Origin: an uncultured Alphaproteobacteria bacterium | GTDB lineage: Bacteria; Pseudomonadota; Alphaproteobacteria; RF32; CAG-239 | DNA: 58,179 nucleotides | Reading direction: 5' to 3' | Assembly: GCA_934270475.1 (NCBI GenBank) | Contig: CAKQPS010000008.1 | Location: 1 to 58,179, forward strand | Shown here: positions 34,188-42,492 of the stretch, piece by piece | Layout: the number at the start of each line of letters is the position of its first letter | How positions within the stretch are numbered: position 1 is the first letter of the stretch | The notes under the pieces: generated by a model | The model's input: the letters and a program-made list of their open reading frames with translations, nothing else | Databases searched by the model: none | Told to the model about the DNA's origin: nothing | Made by a program: the position numbers and the translations under genes

Positions 34188-35267
34188 TTATTCCGCCAAT
34201 CCTTCGCCGTGTTCGTTTATTTGCTTTACGCAAAAATCATACATATCGGCTGTATGCAAAGCTTCTTTGTACCAATCAACCGTTTTTTCCACAGCCTGAC
34301 GCAAATTCCACACCGCTTCCCAATTCAGCATAAAATAAGATTTGCTGACGTCTAAGTTAAGCATTATATTTTCATGCACATCATCTGGATTATGAACATC
34401 GACAACCTGCCCTTTGCCATAGGTTTCCACCAGCAAACGCACTACATCTATAACCGGCTTGTTGTTGGAAACACGCGGACCGAAATTGAAACTTTCGGAA
34501 TATTTCTGCGGTTCTTCCAAAAGCTTTTGCCCTACCCGCAAATATCCTGATAAAGGCTCTAAAACATGCTCCCACGGGCGGGTAGAATACGGATTGCGGA
34601 TTTCTATATTTTTTCCGGCTTCAATACTGCGGACACAATCCGGAATCAGCCGATTTTCCGCCCAATCGCCGCCGCCGATAACGTTTCCGGCGCGAACCGA
34701 TGCCACCGCCACGCCGTGCTTATCATAATCTTTGGGATTGAAAAACGAGTTGCGATAAGAAGAAATCAGCAATTCCGCACAGCCTTTGGACGCCGAATAC
34801 GGATCATATCCGCCCATGCAGTCACATTCTTTATATCCCCAAATCTGTTCCTTATTTTCATAGCATTTATCCGATGTCACCATAATCACAGCCTTAACGC
34901 AGCTATGATGACGCACGGCTTCCAAAACATTCAAAGAGCCGATGAAGTTGGTTTCAAAAGTTTCTTTCGGCGCCTCGTATGAGGTTTTAACCAAAGCCTG
35001 CGCGGCTAAATGGAAAATAATTTCCGGCTGATATTTTGCTATAACCGAACTCAGCTTTTCATAATCGCGCACATCGCCGCGAATATCGGCAAATAGCTTG
35101 TTTTGAAGTTTGCACGCGGCAAAATTATCCCTCGGCGTTCCAAGGTCTAAGGCATAACCAACCACTTTTGCCCCGAGTTCATTCAGCCAAACCGCCAGCC
35201 ATGAGCCCTTAAAGCCGGTGTGTCCGGTTATCAAAACAGTTTTGCCGCTGTAAATGTTGTTATACAT
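34188..35267 (-). CDS. rfbG: CDP-glucose 4,6-dehydratase
   Basis: Converts CDP-D-glucose to CDP-4-keto-6-deoxy-D-glucose, the precursor of 3,6-dideoxyhexoses and related O-antigen sugars. This short-chain dehydrogenase has 359 residues. The NAD loop TGHTGFKGSWLAVWL is near the N-terminus, a catalytic Ser/Thr sits in VTSDKCYEN and the YxxxK motif in YDPYSASKGCAELL. GFKGSW and ENKEQIWGYKE are typical of RfbG and not of RmlB or GMD. It follows rfbF by 18 bases. No later enzymes of the pathway are visible, so the final sugar is unknown. Confidence 0.94.
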   Translation of the reverse strand: MYNNIYSGKTVLITGHTGFKGSWLAVWLNELGAKVVGYALDLGTPRDNFAACKLQNKLFADIRGDVRDYEKLSSVIAKYQPEIIFHLAAQALVKTSYEAPKETFETNFIGSLNVLEAVRHHSCVKAVIMVTSDKCYENKEQIWGYKECDCMGGYDPYSASKGCAELLISSYRNSFFNPKDYDKHGVAVASVRAGNVIGGGDWAENRLIPDCVRSIEAGKNIEIRNPYSTRPWEHVLEPLSGYLRVGQKLLEEPQKYSESFNFGPRVSNNKPVIDVVRLLVETYGKGQVVDVHNPDDVHENIMLNLDVSKSYFMLNWEAVWNLRQAVEKTVDWYKEALHTADMYDFCVKQINEHGEGLAE

Positions 35268-35285
35268 GACGCTGCTCCTTTAAAT

Positions 35286-36068
35286 TCAATCTTTCCATAT
35301 TTTCCAAGGAGCATTGCCCGATGTCCATAATTTATCTAAATCTTCTTTATCGCGCAGCATATCCATCGGATGCCAAAATCCGGTATGTTTATAGGCTCCG
35401 AGCTTTCCGGCAGCCGCTAAAGATTTTAAGGGTTCCTGCTCCCACATTATGTTATCGGCATTTTCAGGTATGTAGTCAAAAACCTGCGGCTCGCACACAA
35501 AAAATCCGGCGTTTACCCAAATTCCGCTTTCTTTCGGCTTTTCCTGAAACTGCAGAACAGTCCCTTTTTCGTTTATATTTATGGTGCCGAAACGACCTTC
35601 CTGCTGATATGCAGTCAATGTGCATAATTTGCCGGAATTTCTGTGCATTTCCAACACAGCCGGAATATCAACATTACCGACACCGTCGCCGTAGGTCAGC
35701 AAAAACGGTTCATTCCCGATAAAATCTTTAGCCCGCTTAATGCGTCCGGCGGTTAAAGTTGTGCCGCCGGTATCCAAAAGAGTAACTTTCCAAGGCTCCG
35801 AGCGATTTTTATGCACATCAATGCTATTTGTTGCAAAATCAAAGGTTACGTCAGAATTATTCATGTAGTAGTTCAAAAAATAATTCTTGATAACTTCCTG
35901 CTTATAGCCGGTTAATATCACAAACTCATTAAAACCATAGCTGCCATAAATTTTCATTATATGCCACAAGATAGGATAGCCGCCGATTTCCACCATTGGT
36001 TTTGGCTTTATATTTGTTTCTTCGCAAAATCTGGCGCCCAGACCTCCGGCTAAAATAACAACTTTCAT
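35286..36068 (-). CDS. rfbF: Glucose-1-phosphate cytidylyltransferase
   Basis: Makes CDP-glucose from CTP and glucose-1-phosphate, the committing step for CDP-activated deoxysugars. The 260-residue nucleotidyltransferase starts MKVVILAGGLGARFCEET, the sugar-nucleotide loop, with KPKPMVEIGGYPILWHIM and the metal-binding LLTYGDGVGNVD. FLNYYMNNSDVTFDF is characteristic of RfbF. It is upstream of rfbG, and together they supply the surface polysaccharide pathway. It is preceded by an AT-rich spacer of about 320 bases in which I see no gene. Confidence 0.95.
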   Translation of the reverse strand: MKVVILAGGLGARFCEETNIKPKPMVEIGGYPILWHIMKIYGSYGFNEFVILTGYKQEVIKNYFLNYYMNNSDVTFDFATNSIDVHKNRSEPWKVTLLDTGGTTLTAGRIKRAKDFIGNEPFLLTYGDGVGNVDIPAVLEMHRNSGKLCTLTAYQQEGRFGTININEKGTVLQFQEKPKESGIWVNAGFFVCEPQVFDYIPENADNIMWEQEPLKSLAAAGKLGAYKHTGFWHPMDMLRDKEDLDKLWTSGNAPWKIWKD

Positions 36069-36387
36069 AATTCCTCTCTTTTATGCACGTATTGCAGTGC
36101 TTATAATTTTACGCGCAAATATTCTGCGCAAATAACAGTTTTTCTCATTTAAAATTGAATACAATTTTTTATTAAATTGTCAACTTGCTTTGCATACTTA
36201 TCAATCTTATTTTTTAATTTAAATTTTCTATTGCAAAATCAAGGCGCTAAATGCACAATTTATAAAAAAATCAAAAAATGTGCAAATTTTTGAAAAAAAT
36301 GCTTGCAATTATAAAAAATATAGCATACAAGAGTATCGAAAAGTTAATGAACAACGCTCGCTGCTTTGTTTTTTGAATACTTTTTGT

Positions 36388-36462
36388 TGGGGCGTCGCCA
36401 AGTGGTAAGGCATCGGCTTTTGGTGCCGACATTCGTTGGTTCGAATCCAGCCGCCCCAGCCA
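36388..36462 (+). tRNA. tRNA-Gln (anticodon TTG)
   Basis: The cloverleaf is complete: acceptor stem TGGGGCG (36388-36394) with CGCCCCA (36452-36458), discriminator G, encoded CCA at 36460-36462, anticodon arm TCGGC/GCCGA around TTTTGGT with TTG at 36420-36422, and T arm TTGGTTCGAATCCAG. The 75-nt gene reads CAA codons. Accessory DNA begins right after it, so it may be an attachment site for the following island. No obvious duplicate of its 3' end was found downstream. Confidence 0.96.
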
Positions 36463-36473
36463 CCACGTGCAAT

Positions 36474-36506
36474 GGACTTAAATTAGCTTTTAAGTCCTTG
36501 TTTTTT
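36474..36506 (+). terminator. Terminator of the tRNA-Gln transcript
   Basis: GGACTTAAA (36474-36482) pairs with TTTAAGTCC (36489-36497), followed by TTGTTTTTT, 12 bases after the tRNA CCA. Confidence 0.75.
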
Positions 36507-36519
36507 AATCATTTTTTTG

Positions 36520-36578
36520 AGTTCGGATGTTGCAAGTTCAAAAAGTAGCTTTTTTTTGAGTACATCCGAACTTTTTTA
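36520..36578 (+). terminator. Second hairpin with T run after the tRNA
   Basis: GTTCGGATGT (36521-36530) pairs with ACATCCGAAC (36562-36571) around a loop containing an eight-T run, followed by TTTTTTATA. It is a backup terminator or an element end. The spacer from 36579 to 36929 has no supported gene but contains the island repeat. Confidence 0.55.
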
Positions 36579-36732
36579 TATAACATTTCTGGAAAATCAA
36601 TCAGTTATCAAATTTTAGCTTTATTTCGTATCTTTTCATATCATTGTGAATATTATATCATGATGAGATACCGACCGGCCCCGTATATGTGCCAATTTTT
36701 CAAAACCAAAAATTTCTTATAAAAAGTTACAA

Positions 36733-36826
36733 AGCACTAAAATTTTCATTAGTCTTTTCCGAAAATAGCCTGTTTTTGGCCTTCATTACGCGCGCATATA
36801 AATATAGTTAGTGCCTTTTCCAGTAG
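36733..36826 (+). repeat. Left copy of the ~95-bp island-flanking repeat
   Basis: This non-coding stretch (AGCACTAAAA through TTTTCCAGTAG, with a central AAAATAGCC and a TTTTTGGCCTTC block) recurs in diverged form at 57642-57737 in the same orientation. I estimate roughly 70-75 % identity by eye. It lies about 100 bases before the HTH gene at 36930. Confidence 0.7.
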
Positions 36827-36929
36827 ACTAGACCTGTGTTTTTCAAAGATGTAAGTCTAAAACACAAATAAAAAAATGGTTTTACTTTTCTTTAATTACG
36901 TTGTTATAATCTGTTATAAGAGGTGTTAT

Positions 36930-37979
36930 ATGTTAGATTTAAGAGAAGAGTTTAAAAATTGGCTAATTTCCGCAGATAATAAAAAGTATAAAACAACTAT
37001 TCTAACTGCGTCCGAATATATTAATCGCTTAAATAGATTAAGTCAAAGACTATATAACAATGAGGATTGGCAAAAGTTATCATATGATCTTTATATACTT
37101 AAATTATTATTTATGAAAAACTCACATTGGATAGACATTGGAACAGCAGATTTACAAAAAGTTGTTAGCTATTTGTATGAGTATAGACGAAAAAATCGCA
37201 ATTTCAATGATCGTTATAATCAGTATTTTCATTCTGTGAGAGAACAATTAGATGAACCTTTGTCTTTTTCTACCAAAAAACCTAATTTCTTTCTAGAATT
37301 GCTAGTAAACACAGAAGAATATGCTCTGCTTTCAAAATGGATTAAGCATATATTTATTACTGAAAAATGTATAAAATATTTATCTTGGCTTTATATTAAC
37401 AAGGATGAAAAACGCAAAGTTTTTGTTGCATTAGTTAAATATATGCATTTTTTAGGTCAAACAAATAAAATAGATAAAAATCTATATTGCCTCTTAAAAA
37501 AGGATATATTAGGAAAAAAACGTAAGGATAAAACATTTTGTGATATTGAATTAGTAGAGGCCTCAGGGATATCCCCTCGTGGTTTCTATTCAAAATATAA
37601 TGAGGGAATAGCTGAAAAATATTTATCAGTTAATGATGCCGCATATGCTATAGGTTGTAGCGAAACAACAGTATATCGTTTGTTAGATGCAGAAAAATTA
37701 CATTTGAAGCCAGGTACTAAAAAGATTATAGCTGAAAATGTTCGTCGTTTTCTTAGAAGAAGGCATACTCCCAAATCAACAGAAAAAATTTCAATAAAAG
37801 ATAAAGAACAAAAACATACAAATTGGATAAGTATGAAAGAAGCTATTGAAGTAAGTGGACTTTCATCGTTTCAAATCCATAAGAAAGTCAAAGAAAGATT
37901 AATTGCTTATACGCGCTATGGAGTAAGACGTTTTCTTTATTTTAAACCAGATTTAGAGAAATTTAGCAAAAATAAGTAG
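36930..37979 (+). CDS. Hypothetical protein with helix-turn-helix/excisionase-like domains
   Basis: A 349-residue protein with no clear family. The ATG at 36930 (MLDLREEFKNWL) follows AGAGGTGTT; a longer ORF start at 36876 is unlikely. The helical N-terminal 120 residues resemble the SAM-like DNA-binding arm of recombinases in spacing, but there is no catalytic Arg-His-Arg-Tyr set, so it is not a tyrosine integrase. Residues 225-285 contain a MerR/excisionase-type winged helix (YLSVNDAAYAIGCSETTVYRLL, then KKIIAENVRRFL). A second, weaker one is at 300-345 (WISMKEAIEVSGLSSFQIHKKV). It may be the island's DNA-binding regulator or recombination-directionality factor. Its position next to the tRNA supports that, but this is inference. 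Confidence 0.6.
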   Translation: MLDLREEFKNWLISADNKKYKTTILTASEYINRLNRLSQRLYNNEDWQKLSYDLYILKLLFMKNSHWIDIGTADLQKVVSYLYEYRRKNRNFNDRYNQYFHSVREQLDEPLSFSTKKPNFFLELLVNTEEYALLSKWIKHIFITEKCIKYLSWLYINKDEKRKVFVALVKYMHFLGQTNKIDKNLYCLLKKDILGKKRKDKTFCDIELVEASGISPRGFYSKYNEGIAEKYLSVNDAAYAIGCSETTVYRLLDAEKLHLKPGTKKIIAENVRRFLRRRHTPKSTEKISIKDKEQKHTNWISMKEAIEVSGLSSFQIHKKVKERLIAYTRYGVRRFLYFKPDLEKFSKNK

Positions 37980-38206
37980 CTAAAGAATCGATTCTGCATC
38001 TTTCGGATATATTTTAATAAAATTTATACATTTCTATTGTTTTTTTGTTTAATTTCTCTTAAAAAAAACGAAACTACAACACTATATATAAAAAATAAAC
38101 AATATTTAATATATTGTATTTACAAGTTATTTATTAAATTAATAATACAAATATCCGTTGTATGTATAGTTTTGTAAATTAAGTTTGTATTTGCTATTAT
38201 AATATC

Positions 38207-38224
38207 ATCAGATGCGCATCTGAT
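38207..38224. promoter_or_regulatory. 18-bp perfect palindrome upstream of the C5 methyltransferase
   Basis: ATCAGATGCGCATCTGAT is a perfect inverted repeat 28 bases before the GTG start at 38253. Such a palindrome in front of a methyltransferase may be an operator, either for a controller protein or for autoregulation. The surrounding spacer (37980-38252) is AT-rich and otherwise featureless. Confidence 0.45.
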
Positions 38225-38252
38225 AATTTGTTTAATTTTTTTATTTGCCCTT

Positions 38253-40361
38253 GTGGCTGAAAGTGAAAATAATATGATACAAGTTATCAGAACTGATGAT
38301 ATTAATATTGATAATAATATTAGTGTTATTACCCCTGAAGAAGCTGGTGAAATTAATGCTTCAACAGGTTTTATAAACAAAGATTCCGTCTTAAATGATG
38401 GACAGTTAACGGATGAAGAAAAGAGCAATCTTGAATCATCTGCTTGCAACGATAATAGTTGTGAGAATCCGAATGGCGATGATGACGGGGGCAACTCCCC
38501 GTCTGCCACTCCGGTTATTATTGAAGATACAAAAGACGATGAAGAATATGTATCAAACATCAGTATTGATATTGACAATGTTTCAGCTTGTACTGGTATC
38601 GCTAAGGCTGAAATACAAGCAGTATGCGTTGGAGGTAACACTTCTGTTGCTATTCCGACAGATTTGCCAGAATTGTACAAGTTTATCATTATTAACAAAG
38701 GTGCAGCAAAAACGGCCGAAGCTTTGGCAAAAAATTCTGTGCTTTCACCAGAATTTAGAAGCTTCTTCTTAAAAAAAGCACAGAGTTACGCCTATCTCTG
38801 GTTAAAAGGAGAAGTTCAGCTTGGAAATGAAATTCGTGCTATCAGAACGAAAAAAGGACAAAGAACGGATATAAAAGAAGTTCTCGCTGAATTACGCTCC
38901 AAAAAGGCGATTTTGAAAGAAGATTATGGTTTAACTCAAGGACAAGGACGTGACTTAGCTCGCTTGACAGATGAGCTGGTTGAAAAAGAGTATAAATACG
39001 CCCTTGACAACAATGAAGTACCTTCTCGTACTCACGCTTTGACATTCTTAAGCAGACCTCCTGAGATGTCGAATGATGAAAAAGACGAAGCTGATGCTGA
39101 AAAAGCTAAGAAACAAGCAAAGGCTAAATTCAAATTTGAAACAGCTTTTTCTGATGTGCCTTTTAATCGTCGGATACGTCGTAAGTTAAAGAAAAGCTTA
39201 TATTATGCTTCAATAGCGGCATGTATTGGGTCAGATGAGTATTACTTAGAAGACCATAATCTTATCTGTAAAGTAGCTTTAGAATGTGATCCAAATCGTG
39301 CAGAATATTATGAACTCATGAATCAAATGCGCTCGAAACATAAGGTTGATATGATAGTCGGAAAGCTTGAAGAAAAGTTTGATGAATTGGTCAAAGCATT
39401 TAAGAAAAATAAGTGTGAGCTTGCTAAATTCACAATTCCATGTCAAACTTATTGCGCCATGCGTGGCAAAGGTTGGAAAGATGATGATCGCTTACTGCTT
39501 GTTTTATGGTGCGTTAAGTTCATCAAACAAGTAAAGCCTAAATATATTTTATTTGAAAACGCAAAAGAATTTTTAGGCTTTTCATTGCCGTTGGCTGAAG
39601 ATTTAAGTAAGCATCCTATTGCACAGAAATTACAACAAGTGTTAAATGGACGCACCATCGGTCAGTACCTTGAAGATGAACTTGGTGAAAATAGCCTTGA
39701 CTATCATTTGAACTTTGCTATTGAAAACGGGGCCTTCTATGGCACTGCTCAGAACCGTGTACGTAGTATTGTGCTTGGATCACTTGAAGGTGTATGGAAA
39801 TTTCCATGTCCTGAAAAGTATGCTATGCCTTTATGGCAAGCAATTGGTCATTTGCCTTCTCTTGAAGCTGGCGAAGATAGTGGAATTCCATATCACAAAG
39901 CGCCAAAATTGCACAGTAATACAGAAATTGCAGAAATATGGAGAGAAGCTTTTGCACATCTGGCAACTGGATGTCGGTCAAAAGACAATAATCCTAAATA
40001 TCAATTACCAGGTTTCGGCTTCTTTAATGACAAAGGTGCTCGTAAATTTTGGGATAGACCTTCAAATACCATTGATGGTGGCAATGGAGGAGTTCTTAAC
40101 ACACGCACCTTGCATCCCGGAAGACTGAAAAAAGACAATAGTATTTCAGATGCGAGAGTTTTGACTCTGCTTGAAGTGTTCCTTGTAAATGGACTTCCGC
40201 AGTCTTATGAGGTGCCGGAAAAGTATCGAGATAAAGAAGCATTTATTCGTGAAGTCATGGGAGAGATTATGTTGCCCAGGTTTTTAGAGCGCATCTGTCT
40301 TGAAATACCTGTCCCTGATGATGCTTGGGCCGAAATCGAAGAAGATAATTCTGAAGAGTAA
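38253..40361 (+). CDS. Atypical DNA (cytosine-5) methyltransferase
   Basis: A 702-residue C5-cytosine DNA methyltransferase. Motifs occur in canonical order: I/II (YYASIAACIG about 317-326, then ECDP 344-347), IV with the catalytic Cys in IPCQTY (about 395-400), VI FENAKEF (434-440), VIII QNRVR (500-504), a RPSNTIDGG motif (602-610) and a degenerate motif X (MGEIMLPRFLERI). The N-terminal ~150 residues are acidic and low in complexity. Residues 150-300 form an extra helical domain with QGQGRDLARLTDELVEKEY. The start is uncertain: GTG 38253 or ATG 38274, neither with a good ribosome-binding site. No cognate endonuclease gene is adjacent, so it is probably an orphan or phage-type modification enzyme. 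Recognition sequence unknown. Confidence 0.85.
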   Translation: MAESENNMIQVIRTDDINIDNNISVITPEEAGEINASTGFINKDSVLNDGQLTDEEKSNLESSACNDNSCENPNGDDDGGNSPSATPVIIEDTKDDEEYVSNISIDIDNVSACTGIAKAEIQAVCVGGNTSVAIPTDLPELYKFIIINKGAAKTAEALAKNSVLSPEFRSFFLKKAQSYAYLWLKGEVQLGNEIRAIRTKKGQRTDIKEVLAELRSKKAILKEDYGLTQGQGRDLARLTDELVEKEYKYALDNNEVPSRTHALTFLSRPPEMSNDEKDEADAEKAKKQAKAKFKFETAFSDVPFNRRIRRKLKKSLYYASIAACIGSDEYYLEDHNLICKVALECDPNRAEYYELMNQMRSKHKVDMIVGKLEEKFDELVKAFKKNKCELAKFTIPCQTYCAMRGKGWKDDDRLLLVLWCVKFIKQVKPKYILFENAKEFLGFSLPLAEDLSKHPIAQKLQQVLNGRTIGQYLEDELGENSLDYHLNFAIENGAFYGTAQNRVRSIVLGSLEGVWKFPCPEKYAMPLWQAIGHLPSLEAGEDSGIPYHKAPKLHSNTEIAEIWREAFAHLATGCRSKDNNPKYQLPGFGFFNDKGARKFWDRPSNTIDGGNGGVLNTRTLHPGRLKKDNSISDARVLTLLEVFLVNGLPQSYEVPEKYRDKEAFIREVMGEIMLPRFLERICLEIPVPDDAWAEIEEDNSEE

Positions 40362-40383
40362 TCTTATTTTTAATTAACAACCT

Positions 40384-40424
40384 GCCAACCTATGTATTTA
40401 AAAAACACAGGTTGGCTTTTTCTT
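40384..40424 (+). terminator. Terminator after the C5 methyltransferase
   Basis: GCCAACC (40384-40390) pairs with GGTTGGC (40410-40416), extended by partial pairing of TATGT with ACAC, followed by TTTTTCTTTT. The rest of the spacer up to 40713 is AT-rich; a six-base inverted repeat GAGACA/TGTCTC (40576-40581, 40617-40622) is the only structure noticed there. Confidence 0.8.
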
Positions 40425-40713
40425 TTACAAATGACTTATTTACAATATGTTATAACTTTTTATATTACTACATTGTCCTAAAATTATAAGATTGTAAAAC
40501 CGTTTTTTTACTTAAAATTTACTATTTGGAAGTTTTTTCAATCAAAAATCCTGAAAATTTATGTTCTAGTAAAATGAGACAGATCAAAAACTCAGTAAAT
40601 CGTGAACAGTTGGCGATGTCTCTTTATGCTTTTTGAATGTGGAATATTAAACCTGTTCCCATTCCAGTAATATTACCTAAAACAAATAATATAAATAATA
40701 AGGAATAAGTAAA

Positions 40714-41370
40714 ATGAAAAAACTAACACAACAGCTCCTGCAGTATATTCGTCATAATCAGCAACAGCAAATGCGCCATAGACGGCAGCTTGTCCGACAG
40801 TGTCAAAGTAAAAGTCATGTTCGCGAACAGCAGCAAAAGTTAATAATTTCTGATGTCATGTCCGGTAATGATAGACTCGGTCCTGAAAAAGTCTATCATC
40901 AAGGCAACAGCAAATATGATGTTCTGCGCCGAAATTGGTATGATATGATAGCAGCATCTGAGCCTACACATTTTTTGACTGTGCAATTTCCTAAAAATAT
41001 GCGGTCACCAAGTCTAAAAGTATCAAAAGATAATTTGCGCCGGCTTATGGCTAGATTTGAGCAATGTCTGATAGGTTCTCGGTGGGCTAAATCGCATTTG
41101 CCTTTTTATGCTTTTGCTGAGATTGGACCTGAAGACGGATATAATTATCACTTTCATATATTATTTAATGCTGGTTCTTATAATACAGAGCAAATACAGA
41201 ATGCGCTTGATAATGCTTGTTTGCAGTTATCTTTATCCTTTGAAACATTTTATTTAGAAAATGTAGAGACGTATGAAACTATTTACTACTGTTTGAAAGA
41301 TGCTAAAATTACAAATTGTATAGATGGATGTGATACTATTATGTTCTCTTCTGACTTATTTAACATTTAA
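40714..41370 (+). CDS. HUH-endonuclease Rep-like protein
   Basis: A 218-residue protein with the three motifs of rolling-circle (HUH) nucleases in order: motif I HFLTVQFP (about 86-93), motif II YHFHILF with His146 and His148 as metal ligands, and motif III YYCLK, in which Tyr192-x-x-Lys195 fits the YxxK single-tyrosine form. The first 45 residues are Gln/Arg-rich. Such proteins nick one DNA strand and start rolling-circle replication or transposition of plasmids, filamentous-phage-like elements or Y1 transposons. The small size and the lack of a helicase fit inovirus/plasmid-type initiators. An AATAAGGAATAAG ribosome-binding site precedes the ATG. Confidence 0.75.
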   Translation: MKKLTQQLLQYIRHNQQQQMRHRRQLVRQCQSKSHVREQQQKLIISDVMSGNDRLGPEKVYHQGNSKYDVLRRNWYDMIAASEPTHFLTVQFPKNMRSPSLKVSKDNLRRLMARFEQCLIGSRWAKSHLPFYAFAEIGPEDGYNYHFHILFNAGSYNTEQIQNALDNACLQLSLSFETFYLENVETYETIYYCLKDAKITNCIDGCDTIMFSSDLFNI

Positions 41371-41470
41371 TAGAGACAGTTTTTAACCCTATGCACCAGA
41401 TATAGCTTATTGCTTTTTATCCGCAGATGTTTGTCTTTTCAGCTTAGCTACCTGCAAAAAATACTGTTTA

Positions 41471-41554
41471 TGACTCATTAAACAGCCACCGGACTAGCGG
41501 ATTCATTTTTTCTAAGTAAACCTATACCAAAAATAAATACTGAGTCCTGCGGTC
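41471..41554. repeat. Structured intergenic element, copy 1
   Basis: This ~84-nt block has complementary ends (CACCGGACT and AGTCCTGCGG) and an internal AAACCTATACCAAAA string. A related block with the same order of parts is at 49081-49162, and a more diverged one may lie at 42400-42480. It sits in a 430-base gene-free spacer (41371-41799). An RNA element, a terminator for minus-strand transcripts or a recombination site are all possible. Confidence 0.5.
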
Positions 41555-41578
41555 AAAAAACGAGTCTTGGTGATTTTT

Positions 41579-41605
41579 AACCTGTATTTTGCAAAAACAT
41601 AGGTT
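41579..41605. repeat. 27-bp palindrome with TATTTTGCAAAAACATA core, copy 1
   Basis: AACCT and AGGTT close a near-perfect palindrome around TATTTTGCAAAAACATA. A second copy lies after the resolvase gene at 46763-46789 with compensating changes (AACTT/AAGTT). That conservation of pairing rather than sequence suggests a functional hairpin, possibly a weak terminator. A half copy lies near 53830. Confidence 0.55.
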
Positions 41606-41697
41606 GAATGTTATAAATTAGAATTTTCGGTTAACTGTCATCAATGTCATTTAAAGGAAAAGGAAAAGGAAAAATAATTTAAATTTTTTTCATTAAC

Positions 41698-41726
41698 GGT
41701 TTTACATTCAATAAGAATCACGACAT
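41698..41726 (+). repeat. Motif A: GGTTTTACATTC...CACGACAT spacer repeat
   Basis: GGTTTTACATTC followed by AAGAATCACGACAT occurs here, at 48919-48947 (motif B) and, diverged, at 53794-53821 (motif C). All three are close to a serine recombinase gene or its relic. A short GGAAAA triplet repeat precedes this copy. Confidence 0.55.
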
Positions 41727-41799
41727 ATCAATAACATCAGAGCAATAAAGTTTGTGTCTGGTAGTAAATTAATAAATTTTATAAAAAAAGGAAAAGAAA

Positions 41800-42315
41800 A
41801 TGAAAAAATTAAAAAAATGGCTTGAAGAATGTATTTATAATGATTCTAACCAAGCTAATATAAAAGAAAAAGCTGTAATTTATTGTACAGAAAGAAAAAA
41901 TAGAAAAAATAAAAAAAATATTGATGTTTTAGTTAACTATTGTAGCGATAAAAATCTCGGGATTATCAAAATTTATAATATAGTTTCTCGTTATAGAATA
42001 GATTCAAAGAAATCATTATTTAATATATTATCATTTATAAACACACAAAAAGAGAGAACTCATATTGTTTGTAATAATTATTATGACATTTTCCAAGATG
42101 ATGAAGATTTACAAATTCTAGAACCTCTTATTACTACAGGAAAGATAACAATACATGCCATTAAACAAAACTTTATAATTGATAAAAATAACTATAGTGC
42201 TGAAATGATAAAATGTATTAATGATATGTTCTTAACTCAATATTGCTACATAAACACTTTATTACACAATATAATAGATGCAAAAAATCACAAAAAAAGC
42301 ATAAGCAAGTCATAA
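41800..42315 (+). CDS. Catalytically degenerate serine recombinase N-domain protein
   Basis: A 171-residue protein that aligns end to end with the N-terminal part of the intact large recombinase at 47175. KAVIYCTERK corresponds to QAVMLARVSSKKQ, LFNILSFINTQKERTHIV to FNEMIEFIEKQKHKTAIL, and TTGKITIHAIKQNFIID to KADKIEVHFIHDMLVLD. The nucleophilic Ser (VSS) and the catalytic Arg of the LDRLQR motif are missing, and the DNA-binding and zinc domains are absent. The reading frame is nevertheless intact from an AAAGGAAAAG ribosome-binding site to the stop. It could be a decayed gene or a domesticated regulator such as a dominant-negative partner; sequence alone cannot decide. Confidence 0.6.
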   Translation: MKKLKKWLEECIYNDSNQANIKEKAVIYCTERKNRKNKKNIDVLVNYCSDKNLGIIKIYNIVSRYRIDSKKSLFNILSFINTQKERTHIVCNNYYDIFQDDEDLQILEPLITTGKITIHAIKQNFIIDKNNYSAEMIKCINDMFLTQYCYINTLLHNIIDAKNHKKSISKS

Positions 42316-42492
42316 ATGCTACTGCTATTACTTTCATAGTTATAACTCATTGTGAATATGTAAAAATTATATAATGTTGGTATGGTCTTAATAAATGGCC
42401 CTATGCAATCAAGATTCATTATTACTGGTTAGTTTATAGTAAAAATTAAATCTATGCGTATAGTGCCAAAAAACGAGCTTTGGTATTTGTGT

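Noticed and set aside
36930..37979. Tyrosine integrase at the tRNA-Gln site
   Set aside because: The position and N-terminal helices suggested it, but the Arg...His-x-x-Arg...Tyr set is absent and the C-terminus is helix-turn-helix.
41650..41676. (GGAAAA)3 repeat as a phase-variation tract
   Set aside because: It lies more than 120 bases before the next start codon, outside any coding frame or promoter spacer that I can define.
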